DNA of 55,089 nucleotides from a virus, in the IMG/VR virus record IMGVR_UViG_3300028388_002422, positions 1-55,089 of that record; one strand, given 5' to 3'. This document shows positions 29,846-39,200 of this stretch, piece after piece. Made by a program: the position numbers and the translations under genes. The notes under the pieces were generated by a model. The model was not told the DNA's origin and did no database searches. It worked only from the letters and a program-made list of their open reading frames with translations. Numbering within the stretch: position 1 is the stretch's first letter; each line of letters starts with the position of its first letter.

Positions 29846-30909
29846 TGTTACATGAACTTGAATCTGTGACACTTTATTATCTTGGTGCTAATAATGCCAT
29901 TTACGAATGGACAATAAGCGTTGATGATAATGTGTTAATCATTAAACACGGGCAAGCTGGTGGAGCAAAAATTACAACCTATGAAGAGATAGATCGAGGT
30001 AAAGGCGGCCGGTCTCTTTATGGGCAGATTGCGTCGCGGATGAAAAGTCGTATTAATGCGCAAAAGCTGAAGGGATATAAAGGAACGGAAGAAGAAGCGA
30101 AAGAAGGCCGCACAAATGCTTTGGATCTCCCTAAACCAATGCTTGCGCAGCCTTGGAATAAAGTTAAAAATATTTTATTAAATGACTGTTTTGTTCAATA
30201 TAAGTATGATGGGAATCGTTGTTTAATCGTTCGGCGAGGAAATGAGGTATTAGCTTATAGCCGTAAAGGTAAATTAATTACTTCAATTAGCCACATTTTA
30301 CAAGACATAGACATACCAGAAGATGTCGTTATAGACGGTGAGTTGTATGCTCACGGTGTGCCTTTACCTACTATACGGTCTTGGATTTCAAAAGAGCAAA
30401 AAGATACATCTAAATTACATTATCATGCATATGACGCGATACTACCGCTCGAATATAAGTATCGACTAAAATTTCTCGAACAATGTAAATTTGGGGGGGC
30501 AGTATCAATTGCACCAACGACCTTATTTCGCGAACGCGAATTAAGTCTTAGTTCATTAATGGACGAATCTCGTAACGCAGGCTACGAAGGATTAATATTG
30601 CGGGCGCCTGGTACAGGATATGAAATTGGCAAACGATCTAAGTCTTTAATTAAAGTTAAATCTTTTCTAGACGCTGAATTTGTTGTTGAAGATATATACC
30701 TTTCTGAAAAAGGTATGCCAATGGCTATGTGTAGAGTTGACGAGCATCAATCATTTGATGTGGTATTACCTGGTACACATGAAGAAAAATTTATGCAGTA
30801 TAAAAACAAAGAACACCATATTGGTAATGTTTTAACTGTTGAATTTAGTCAATGGACTCCAGACGGAATCCCCTTCCACGCAGTTGCTAAATCTTGGAGA
30901 GAAGTATGA
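29845..30909 (+). CDS. ATP-dependent DNA ligase with N-terminal WGR-like domain
   Basis: 354 residues. N-terminal about 85 residues resemble a WGR domain (IYEWTISVDDNVLIIKHGQ), often fused to phage ligases. Catalytic Lys120 in KYDGNR, motif III-like VIDGELYAHG (about 160-169), motif IV EGLILRAPG (about 250-258), motif V LIKVKSF (about 270-276). A C-terminal OB-fold follows. One-base overlap with the resolvase stop. It would seal nicks in replication and recombination. Confidence 0.92.
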   Translation: MLHELESVTLYYLGANNAIYEWTISVDDNVLIIKHGQAGGAKITTYEEIDRGKGGRSLYGQIASRMKSRINAQKLKGYKGTEEEAKEGRTNALDLPKPMLAQPWNKVKNILLNDCFVQYKYDGNRCLIVRRGNEVLAYSRKGKLITSISHILQDIDIPEDVVIDGELYAHGVPLPTIRSWISKEQKDTSKLHYHAYDAILPLEYKYRLKFLEQCKFGGAVSIAPTTLFRERELSLSSLMDESRNAGYEGLILRAPGTGYEIGKRSKSLIKVKSFLDAEFVVEDIYLSEKGMPMAMCRVDEHQSFDVVLPGTHEEKFMQYKNKEHHIGNVLTVEFSQWTPDGIPFHAVAKSWREV

Positions 30910-31127
30910 GCCTTGAAATAAATAATGTTATTTTAAAGATTGAAACTATACATAAAGATCTTGTTTTATTATATCAATTAAAAGCAATAGGTCGTAATCG
31001 TGCTGCGACTGATTTGTCGTTAAAGATTAATAATGATATGTTAGAAGCAGCTGTATTATTTGCTAATGTGACAAAAAACACATTGTCAGATGAAATTAAT
31101 AAACAGCCACAATTAAGATTAATTTAA
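30906..31127 (+). CDS. Small helical protein, last gene of the rightward block
   Basis: 73 residues from ATG 30906 after GGAGAG. Helical (LEINNVILKIETIHKDLVL, MLEAAVLFANVTKNTLSD). No family recognised. Overlaps the ligase stop by four bases. The opposed late operon ends within 60 bases of it. Confidence 0.55.
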   Translation: MSLEINNVILKIETIHKDLVLLYQLKAIGRNRAATDLSLKINNDMLEAAVLFANVTKNTLSDEINKQPQLRLI

Positions 31128-31155
31128 AGAAAAAAGACCCCCCCGGAGAGGGGCC
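31128..31155 (-). terminator. Rho-independent terminator of the leftward late operon
   Basis: On the minus strand GGCCCCTCTCCGGGG forms a GC stem, followed by TCTTTTTTC. It directly follows the last tail gene, before the end of the opposed early block. The plus strand has no T run there, so rightward transcripts may run on into the tail genes as antisense. Confidence 0.7.
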
Positions 31156-31185
31156 AAAGGGCGGACAACCTTATTTACAGAGCTG

Positions 31186-32649
31186 CTATACAACTACGCC
31201 TGTTGTTCTTCTATAAATGTTTAAAACTTCTGCTGAAGATAGAGCACGAGTCCAAAACGAAAAGTCATTATAATATCCTTCAAAAGTTGTACCGTTAGCA
31301 GAAGCTGGATCGCCAGTTGTTGTATCAATATTTATAAATGCTGTTGCAACATTCGGCGCGCCAGGTGTACCATCAGTCCAGTCTATGGTATAAGGGGTGC
31401 CACCACTATCACAAACATTGCTTCCATTCAAATAAAGAGTCACGCCTGCTATTGAATCGACGGTTAAACAAACATGATAAATCGTGCTTGTGCTACTTAT
31501 ATTTGGTGTACCGCTATTGTTTGTTATCATAGACGCGCCACCTGTACCTATCTCATATCCTAATCCATTAGTGTTGTGTGCTGTTATTACAACTCCTTTC
31601 CTTGCAGAACCATTCCAATCGACGGGTAAAAATGCAGCAATGACTTCTCTGCTAGCTACACTGTTATAGGATTTAACAAGTATAGAAAATGTAAAATCTT
31701 GTACTTTCCAATCATTCGGCAGACTTCTATACATATATTGGCCAGTACCGACAGCTCTATTAGAATAATCTGCTCCTAAGCTAATGCTTGGATAATCAGC
31801 AGGTACAGCTTTGTTTGTAAAATCATAACCTTTTATTGCTGGCCAAGTTACAACAACTTGAGAAGGCAAACTAAATTGATTATATGTTTGACAAGTTACG
31901 TCGTCTGTATAAATTGATGTAACGCCTTTCCGATGTGCCTCAGTTAAGCTTGCTACTTCTGTGTCACTTAAAGCATGATCAACTACAGCTATAAAACCAG
32001 TAAGTGCATTACCACTAGCTATATTAGACGGTGTTGAATCAGTCGTTCCATGTATTGTGTCTTCGTATGATGTATCGCGAGTTTCATCTTGAAATGTACT
32101 GGCCCAAGCGCTGTTACCAGTTCCAGGATTATAATTATAAACTAGATCTCCATTTATCCATGTTTTCATCCTAAATTCATTTACAAGATTACAAGTATTT
32201 ATCCACATAGCACCAAGTCCTGTAACACGGTCGCCAGGTGTTGACATTAGAAGACTTGTCGGCGAAGCACCAGCTTTCGCAGCCCATTGTACCCTAAAAG
32301 ATCCTGAACTGGGATAAAGTCTAAATCTTTCTCTTGCGCCTTTTTGTGACAACTCCATAACATAGCCACTATCTGCTGTGTTAACATTAGTGCAAAGAAT
32401 TATTGAACCGCTGGTTTGTCCACTTAAAATATCAGTTAGCCCTATTCCGCATTTTACATAGCCTGAACCATTTTGAACTATAGACGCAAAATTTTCTGAA
32501 CAAATAGAGCGAGAAGTAGATATGTTAGTACATGTACCAAAAGTAGTGCTGCCGCTTACCCAATCTTTAACATTGCCACTAGTTGTAGCGTCATCTAATG
32601 GAACTATTGCCCCTGCACCTACGCTAAATAATGCATTAATTAAATAGCC
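31186..32649 (-). CDS. C-terminal part of tail-tip protein 2, behind an in-frame TAG
   Basis: 487 codons in frame with, and directly after, the TAG of the upstream tail gene. The first ATG is only at 32358; the preceding 97 codons have no ATG, GTG or TTG, yet match the first copy (VPLDDATTSGNVKDW against GLDDVTASGSAFDY). The rest holds two LamG-like (jelly-roll) units around YPSSGSFRVQWAAK and LPNDWKVQDFTFSILV, as in the C-terminus of the 36201-41294 protein. It is best viewed as the distal, receptor-facing part of one 1671-residue protein made by readthrough, or as part of a gene just broken by a nonsense change. Confidence 0.75.
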   Translation of the reverse strand, partial: GYLINALFSVGAGAIVPLDDATTSGNVKDWVSGSTTFGTCTNISTSRSICSENFASIVQNGSGYVKCGIGLTDILSGQTSGSIILCTNVNTADSGYVMELSQKGARERFRLYPSSGSFRVQWAAKAGASPTSLLMSTPGDRVTGLGAMWINTCNLVNEFRMKTWINGDLVYNYNPGTGNSAWASTFQDETRDTSYEDTIHGTTDSTPSNIASGNALTGFIAVVDHALSDTEVASLTEAHRKGVTSIYTDDVTCQTYNQFSLPSQVVVTWPAIKGYDFTNKAVPADYPSISLGADYSNRAVGTGQYMYRSLPNDWKVQDFTFSILVKSYNSVASREVIAAFLPVDWNGSARKGVVITAHNTNGLGYEIGTGGASMITNNSGTPNISSTSTIYHVCLTVDSIAGVTLYLNGSNVCDSGGTPYTIDWTDGTPGAPNVATAFINIDTTTGDPASANGTTFEGYYNDFSFWTRALSSAEVLNIYRRTTGVVV

Positions 32650-35600
32650 CTAGCCGCGATCAAATTCACCAGTACCTTTTCTTCCTCTACCCATAATAGC
32701 ACTTAATTGATATATATCAACAGCAAAGGTGCCAAGAGTATCAGTTCCATCACTCTGTTGCTGCGCTAAAGTATATGTGTAAGCAGTAGATGCTGATACA
32801 GAATATGTACCTAATACAGCTTGAGTTGATGTGTTAACTATGTCTATTTCATATGCTTCTACATCTTCATTTATTGGTCCGCCAACATTATCAGTGAGAT
32901 TATTATCCCCGCCTAAACTTCCACCTTTTCTTGTTCTGCGGGTCCATGATATATCAATATCATCACCGTCTAATACAACGTCTATTTGAATCGGACTATA
33001 TGGCAATAATTGTTGCCCAGATAGATATACTTCGTTTCTTTGAACATCAGCTATTGTTTCATAGCTTTTTAGCGTTTTGTAATAAACAGTTGTATTCAGC
33101 TGGTTTATTTGAAGTGAATGGCGAGTAATATAAGCAGGGTCAAGTTTGATTAAATAATCTTTTTCTTCATGTGAATCAATATATACATTTGTGCCACGTC
33201 TTCCACGTAATAAATTACTTAATTGATATATTGTTTGTGTTCCTGATGAAATGAGTGTGACAGTAGCAGCATTTAATAATTCCCATCTTCCTTGTCGTCC
33301 ATAAGCAAAAGCATTTATTGTTGGGTCAGCCTCTATTGCTGCTTTTGTGGAACTAGCTATTGTTTTATTATTGTATGCTTGTACAACGATAGTTTCTACG
33401 TCGTCCCAATTTTCCCATGTTGTCGAATTACTTGCTTCTTGGACAAGACCAACAAATGGTTGATCAGCTTGCGAGTCAATTGGAAAATAATTTACGTCAT
33501 CAAAAGAATAAAAATGTGTTACTTGAGGGAAGTTATCGCCATAAATGTAACTTGTTAAATATGGTCCTGGGTGGTCAAGATCAATGTCTTGTAATAATGT
33601 AACATCAATTAATTCAGTTCTTATTGGTAAAGAATAAGCTATATTGCTTAAAAAGGCTTCATTACCAAAAGCAGTAGCATTTGTCGTAGAAAATTCTGCT
33701 GCGTCAGTTATTCCTTTACATTTTAGTATCCAATTAACGCCACGATCAATACTAACAATTCTTACTCTTTCATTTACGCCATTTACTGGTAATTCTATTA
33801 TGTCTGTTGGTTCAAGATACGAATAAATAATTGGTAAATAAAATTCATAAACAGTTGTGTCAACCATTTGATTATGTAATCTTGCTACTGTATCTACTGC
33901 TTGTTGATCAGATAGAAGTAGAGCAAGTTCAAATGAACTTTTTGATAAAGCATCTCCAGTAGCATAATAAGATTGAGCAATACTTCTTGTTAATATATTC
34001 TCCAATGAAATGTAATTCATTTCATAAATTTTTGGTACAGACAAATGGTCTGGTTTAACTATTTTTACTAATGGATAGTTACTTGTTGGTCCAGACGGTT
34101 CAGTAACGTCTAAGTGTTCGGGATTTATTGTTACGTCAGTATTGCCTCCTCTTAATTTAAATTTTATTTTGTTATCACTTTGGTAACCATCTGCATTAGC
34201 AAATAATAAAAGAGCTTCAATTGCTGCTCTTGCGCTATATGTTCTATTTTTTACGTAGCCATAAATATATGATGATGTGAGACCTGTAGTATCAATTTCA
34301 TTTGTTGTTAATCCAACTTTTTGACATAGGTCAGATACTATATCACTTACTGCAATTTGGCTAGTTGTTACATATGCTGTTACTTCTCGCATTAAATATT
34401 CATAATCAGGAGCTTTATATTCCGTTAATGAGCACCAAAATGAATTTCTGCCAGGATAGTAAACAGCTGGTCTACCATGTAAACCATTCGCTGGATATTT
34501 TTTGACAGCATGGCTGTATATATTTATTCCAAAAACAGAGTCTAACGCAAGCATAAAATATACTTCGTTTGAATTTATGCTATAATCAAATACACCATCA
34601 CCATCAAAAGTGCTCCAAGTAAGGTTATTCCCAGAATCATAACCTTCTCTGTATGCATTAAAGTGATTAATAATGCTGCCATCATCTGGATTCATCATTA
34701 ATACACCAACAGTGTATCCAGAAGCAACAGGCGCTGTGCATTTGTATCCAAACCAAACTTCATTTGTTTCTTTTATATATACGCCACGTCTTACACCAAA
34801 AGCAAAATCTGCTGAAGTTACACCAAAATTAAGATAATCTGGAAAATAATTTTCATCGGCGAATGGATGAGATAGACGGAATATATTTCCGTTCGCGTCA
34901 AATTTAAAAAGCTCATAATCTATTTGATTAGAATCTTTTCCAACAAAACACCACTCAGCTTCAAACCAATTGACACAAGTAGCGGTTCTTGCTAATACAC
35001 TACTATATAAGTTGCTTGTCCCGGCATTGGTGTTTATGTTATAGGCTGTATTTACCTCTGGTAAAACTAAGCCTGTGTTTCCTTTACTTAAAACCCAAAA
35101 ACTGACGCTGAGGTTTCTAACACCACAAGGAACGTGAGAAGCTGATTGTTCGCCTAAAAAAACACCACCATCAGCTTGACTCCATGATGTTGTTCCTGTA
35201 TGCTTTCCAGAAGGATATTCAATACGATGTACTGTTGCTGTAAAGCCAGTATCTCTTTCACTTATATAAAAAGCATCAGGATAAAGTTCATAACTAATAC
35301 CAGTTAAAATATCAAAGCGGCTGTCCCATGTTGAATTTAATATAGTATCAGTTGCTGTTTCATTGATAATTGAAACATTACGTGAGCCCATGTCCGTCAT
35401 GTAAACTGGCTCAGTTGCCACGGCAGGAGTAAAGTTATGAGTTACAGTTGTTAAAAAAACATTTTCACTTGGATGACGGAGAACAGAAACAGCATATATA
35501 TTTTCAACACTACCACCATAATAAATACCTAGATCAATATCTGAGCTTGTATTAGATACTTCTGTGGACCAAAATTCTGCTTCAATATTTGGTAGTCTAT

Positions 35601-36201
35601 TTGCATAATCATTCAATAATAAAGATTCAAAAACAATCACTGTTTGATTTTTATAAGATGGACAATTGCCTTCGCCGACATCTGCTTCAATCAAAGAATC
35701 AATTTCATTTGTGGACGGCGTGTGAACCGTGAAATTAACGCCATCGCCATCAACAGCAGTTTGTGACTCTCCGGATTGATCTAAAACCAATTTTCCATTT
35801 AACCACATTCTGCGTGGTTGCGCTTCAAACATACCAAAGGAAACAGCAAATGTTTGGTAGTATTCATATCTTGTATATGTTTGCTTGGGCGCACCGCCAC
35901 CCTTGCCACCGCCTGATGATGTTTCTATTTTTACTTCTTTTACTTCATCTAACCATATAGGCACGCCTCTAATTCTACCACCGCCCCATAGCTCTGGAAT
36001 GTCCGCGCCTTCTGGCGTTCCAGCATACGTTGAATCATTTAATCTTGGCCCTTCAATATGTAAACCTTTCGGCTGGTCTAATAAACCGCCAATAACAGAG
36101 CCAGCCATCCAGCCCCATGTAGACGCAGCTACGCCAAGAAAAGTTCCACCAATTGACCCACCAATTGTAGCACCGAGAGCAGATATTGCAATTGTTGCCA
36201 T
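32650..36201 (-). CDS. Tail-tip / host-specificity protein 2, ends at an in-frame TAG
   Basis: 1183 residues to TAG 32652-32650. Paralogue of the 36201-41294 gene over its full length: glycine-rich hydrophobic N-terminus (GATIGGSIGGTFLGVAASTWGWMAGSVI), EGPRLNDSTY, IPELWGGGRIRG, GGGKGGG and TFAVSFG near 30-130, then HPGPYLTSYIYGDNFP and LLRGRRGTNVYID, and GGSLGGDNNLTDNVGG near 1100. Family: large baseplate-hub / tail-tip proteins downstream of the NlpC-P60 gene, which open the tail tube and hold receptor-binding parts. The stop falls where the paralogue has Trp. One-base overlap (TAATG) with the upstream gene. Confidence 0.82.
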   Translation of the reverse strand: MATIAISALGATIGGSIGGTFLGVAASTWGWMAGSVIGGLLDQPKGLHIEGPRLNDSTYAGTPEGADIPELWGGGRIRGVPIWLDEVKEVKIETSSGGGKGGGAPKQTYTRYEYYQTFAVSFGMFEAQPRRMWLNGKLVLDQSGESQTAVDGDGVNFTVHTPSTNEIDSLIEADVGEGNCPSYKNQTVIVFESLLLNDYANRLPNIEAEFWSTEVSNTSSDIDLGIYYGGSVENIYAVSVLRHPSENVFLTTVTHNFTPAVATEPVYMTDMGSRNVSIINETATDTILNSTWDSRFDILTGISYELYPDAFYISERDTGFTATVHRIEYPSGKHTGTTSWSQADGGVFLGEQSASHVPCGVRNLSVSFWVLSKGNTGLVLPEVNTAYNINTNAGTSNLYSSVLARTATCVNWFEAEWCFVGKDSNQIDYELFKFDANGNIFRLSHPFADENYFPDYLNFGVTSADFAFGVRRGVYIKETNEVWFGYKCTAPVASGYTVGVLMMNPDDGSIINHFNAYREGYDSGNNLTWSTFDGDGVFDYSINSNEVYFMLALDSVFGINIYSHAVKKYPANGLHGRPAVYYPGRNSFWCSLTEYKAPDYEYLMREVTAYVTTSQIAVSDIVSDLCQKVGLTTNEIDTTGLTSSYIYGYVKNRTYSARAAIEALLLFANADGYQSDNKIKFKLRGGNTDVTINPEHLDVTEPSGPTSNYPLVKIVKPDHLSVPKIYEMNYISLENILTRSIAQSYYATGDALSKSSFELALLLSDQQAVDTVARLHNQMVDTTVYEFYLPIIYSYLEPTDIIELPVNGVNERVRIVSIDRGVNWILKCKGITDAAEFSTTNATAFGNEAFLSNIAYSLPIRTELIDVTLLQDIDLDHPGPYLTSYIYGDNFPQVTHFYSFDDVNYFPIDSQADQPFVGLVQEASNSTTWENWDDVETIVVQAYNNKTIASSTKAAIEADPTINAFAYGRQGRWELLNAATVTLISSGTQTIYQLSNLLRGRRGTNVYIDSHEEKDYLIKLDPAYITRHSLQINQLNTTVYYKTLKSYETIADVQRNEVYLSGQQLLPYSPIQIDVVLDGDDIDISWTRRTRKGGSLGGDNNLTDNVGGPINEDVEAYEIDIVNTSTQAVLGTYSVSASTAYTYTLAQQQSDGTDTLGTFAVDIYQLSAIMGRGRKGTGEFDRG

Positions 36202-39200
36202 TAAATTTCCCCAAACATTGGTTCAGTCAATGTTTCAATATCTGTCAAAGATAATTCTTTTGACCAAATTAAAATTGATTGCAAATAAGAATAAGCTGAT
36301 GAAGATGGCGAGGTAGTTGAATAGAATGTTGCACCATTATTTGTTAAATGCCAATGCATATTACATGTATCTGGTACGCCAGAAGCTGCATCTGTCCAAT
36401 CAATAGTGTGCGTTGCGCCTGACGACGTTATTACAACGACATTATCAACATAAACTTTGAATCCATTTGTTGCGGAACATGTTATTGCAATATGATATGT
36501 TCTAAAAGCAGTAAATGAACGAGTAGTCCCTTCACTATAGTCAGTCCATGTACCTGTACCGGTGCCAATACGTAATGTTAAACCATTTGTTGTGTCATAA
36601 AATAGATGAATACCTTTTTTAACTGCGCCGTCCCAACCTTTTGGTTCAACACTAAATAAATAATGTCCATTATTGAAGTTTGCCCAGTTATCAGTAGTAA
36701 ATGCCCAATGATAACTTATATCTTGTACTTTCCATGTTGACGGTATATTTTCAAAGCCAAATGCGCAAAGATCTGGGAAGCCACTAATACTTACACTTCT
36801 TCTAGTAAATAAGCAAAGTCCATGTTGACTGCCGCTAACTAATAATACTTTTAAATCTGGACCAAATTCGGAATTTGTTAATAATCCAGTATATGTTGTA
36901 ACATCATTGTCTACTGGATGAAACGCTAGTAAATTATCTGGATCATAATTTTTAATCGCTGTACGCATTGCAGTAAAAAAATTATTACCAATTGTTGCTA
37001 AATTTGAATGACTAAATGAAGCACTTGTACTTATACCAACTACACCAATACTTATATTACTTGGCGCTTCATTTTGGGTATTATCCATATCATTCCCAAT
37101 CATATCGTCATAAGCTGCGTTGTTTGTTTGAGTTTGATATGTTGAAGCATATGTGCTATGACCTGTGTTATAAGCTACGGAGTTTGTTTGTATTCCAAAA
37201 TTGAATGATCTTGTTGCATACTCGCCAACAAGATTAAACCAAATAGATATAATTTGAAATCTACTTCTATAACCGGACGGAGATTCACCAGTTAAGCTCA
37301 TACTAATGCCTGTTCCAACTGAGCCCGATTCAGGCGCATGAAACACTGAAATAGACGTTCCTCTATGTCGTATTTGGAATCTATAGCTTGCTGCACCTTG
37401 GGTGCACTCTAATATATACCCAGTATTTGGAGTAGAAGTTTTTTGATCAAATATATATGCAAATGCAATATGTGCTTGAGTTTTACCTGTTGTTAAATCA
37501 CGAATTGTACGATCTAAATTAAGACCATCACCGGCGGCTGCGCCTGGGTTTTGCATCGTCCCACGGCCATCACCAAATATTGTGCTTGCATTTACATTTG
37601 TATATGTTCCATAAGAATTTCCACTAATATAATCAAAAGCACTGCCACTGGCTGTAACGTCATCTAGGCCAAGTAGCATGTCTATTTCAGGCAGTTCAAT
37701 AAATTCGTTTAATAAAGTTCCCCATCCTTTATCTATTATGCTGCATTCTTCCCATCCTCTGCCTACAACTGCTGAATTTTGATAAACACAATATTTTAAC
37801 TTACCATAAGAATCAGCGCCGTCTGTTGTTTGTTGAGCATCAGTATATATAAGAGCAGTTGTTGACGATTGGAATGAATTTAGAAGTATATCTCCAATGG
37901 TTTTTATATCAATATCATAACTTTCAGAGTCTTCAGATAAACTGCCGCCTACATTATCAATTACACCACTATCACCACCGAGTGACCCGCCTTTTCTGGT
38001 TCGTCTTGTCCAAGTTAAGTTATAATCTCCAGCGTCTTCAGTTGCAGACAATTGTATTGGGCTATATGGTTTTAATGGATAGCCTAATATTACATGCTCT
38101 TCTTCTACTGCTTCTGATAAATACGTTCCTTTTGGCACTATTTTATAATAAATAGTTTGCTCATATTGTGAATTAAGCAAGACATGTCTTACAATACTTC
38201 CATTTGAAGTAAGTACAACAACAAGATCCCATGAATCATGGGTATCTATAAAATTATTAGTTCCTCTGCGGCCACGTAATAAACCAGAGATTTGATAAAT
38301 TTTTGGATTAGCTCGGAGCTGTGTTGCAGTTTCAAAATTTATATATTCCCATCTATTATTTTTGCCATAAGCTATTGAATTAATAGTCGGGTCTGCTTCA
38401 ATAGCTGCTTTTGTTGAACTAGATAATGTAACGTCAGAATTATAAAAAGTAATAGTTATTGTATTGTTATCATCCCAATCTTCCCATGCGGCGCCACTAA
38501 TATTTGATGATGATTCAACATAACCAACGTCTGGTTGCTCGGTTATTGCACTTACTAAATTATAATTAACATTATCAAATGAATAATAAATTGAACTTGG
38601 AGTAAAATTACTACTATATGAATATGCCGTTAAATAAGGTCCTGGGTGATCTTTATCAATATCGCGCAATAATGGCGAGTCAAAAATTAGAAGGTAGGTG
38701 TTAACACCTAAAGAAATATTTGATAAAAATTCTTCAGAACCAGCAGCAGATGTATTTGATATATAATTTTCTGCTGCGTCTAATACAGCCTCACAATTCA
38801 TTATCCAATTCGTTCCTCGTGTAATCTTTGTTAATCTTACACGATGATTGATACCATCAATTGGTATTTCTATTACGTCAGTTGGCTCAAGATTAAAATA
38901 TTTTACAGGTAATTTGAAACTATAAACAATTGATTCAATTATTTGTTGATGCAGTTCTGCTGCTAAATCTGTCGCATCTTGGTCATAAAGAGCAACACTA
39001 ATTTCAATTGTTTTCTTTCCATAAGATCTCGAAACAGCGGTATATGACTGAGCTATAGCGATTGTATAATTGTTATCAGCAGAACGATATTTAATTTCAA
39101 ATTGCCGCGGGATTTCCAATTCCATTGGAATATTAACTGTTGTTTGTTCTTCTTTTTGTATTGGACCAGATAATTCAACACAATTAATTTCATCAGCAGA

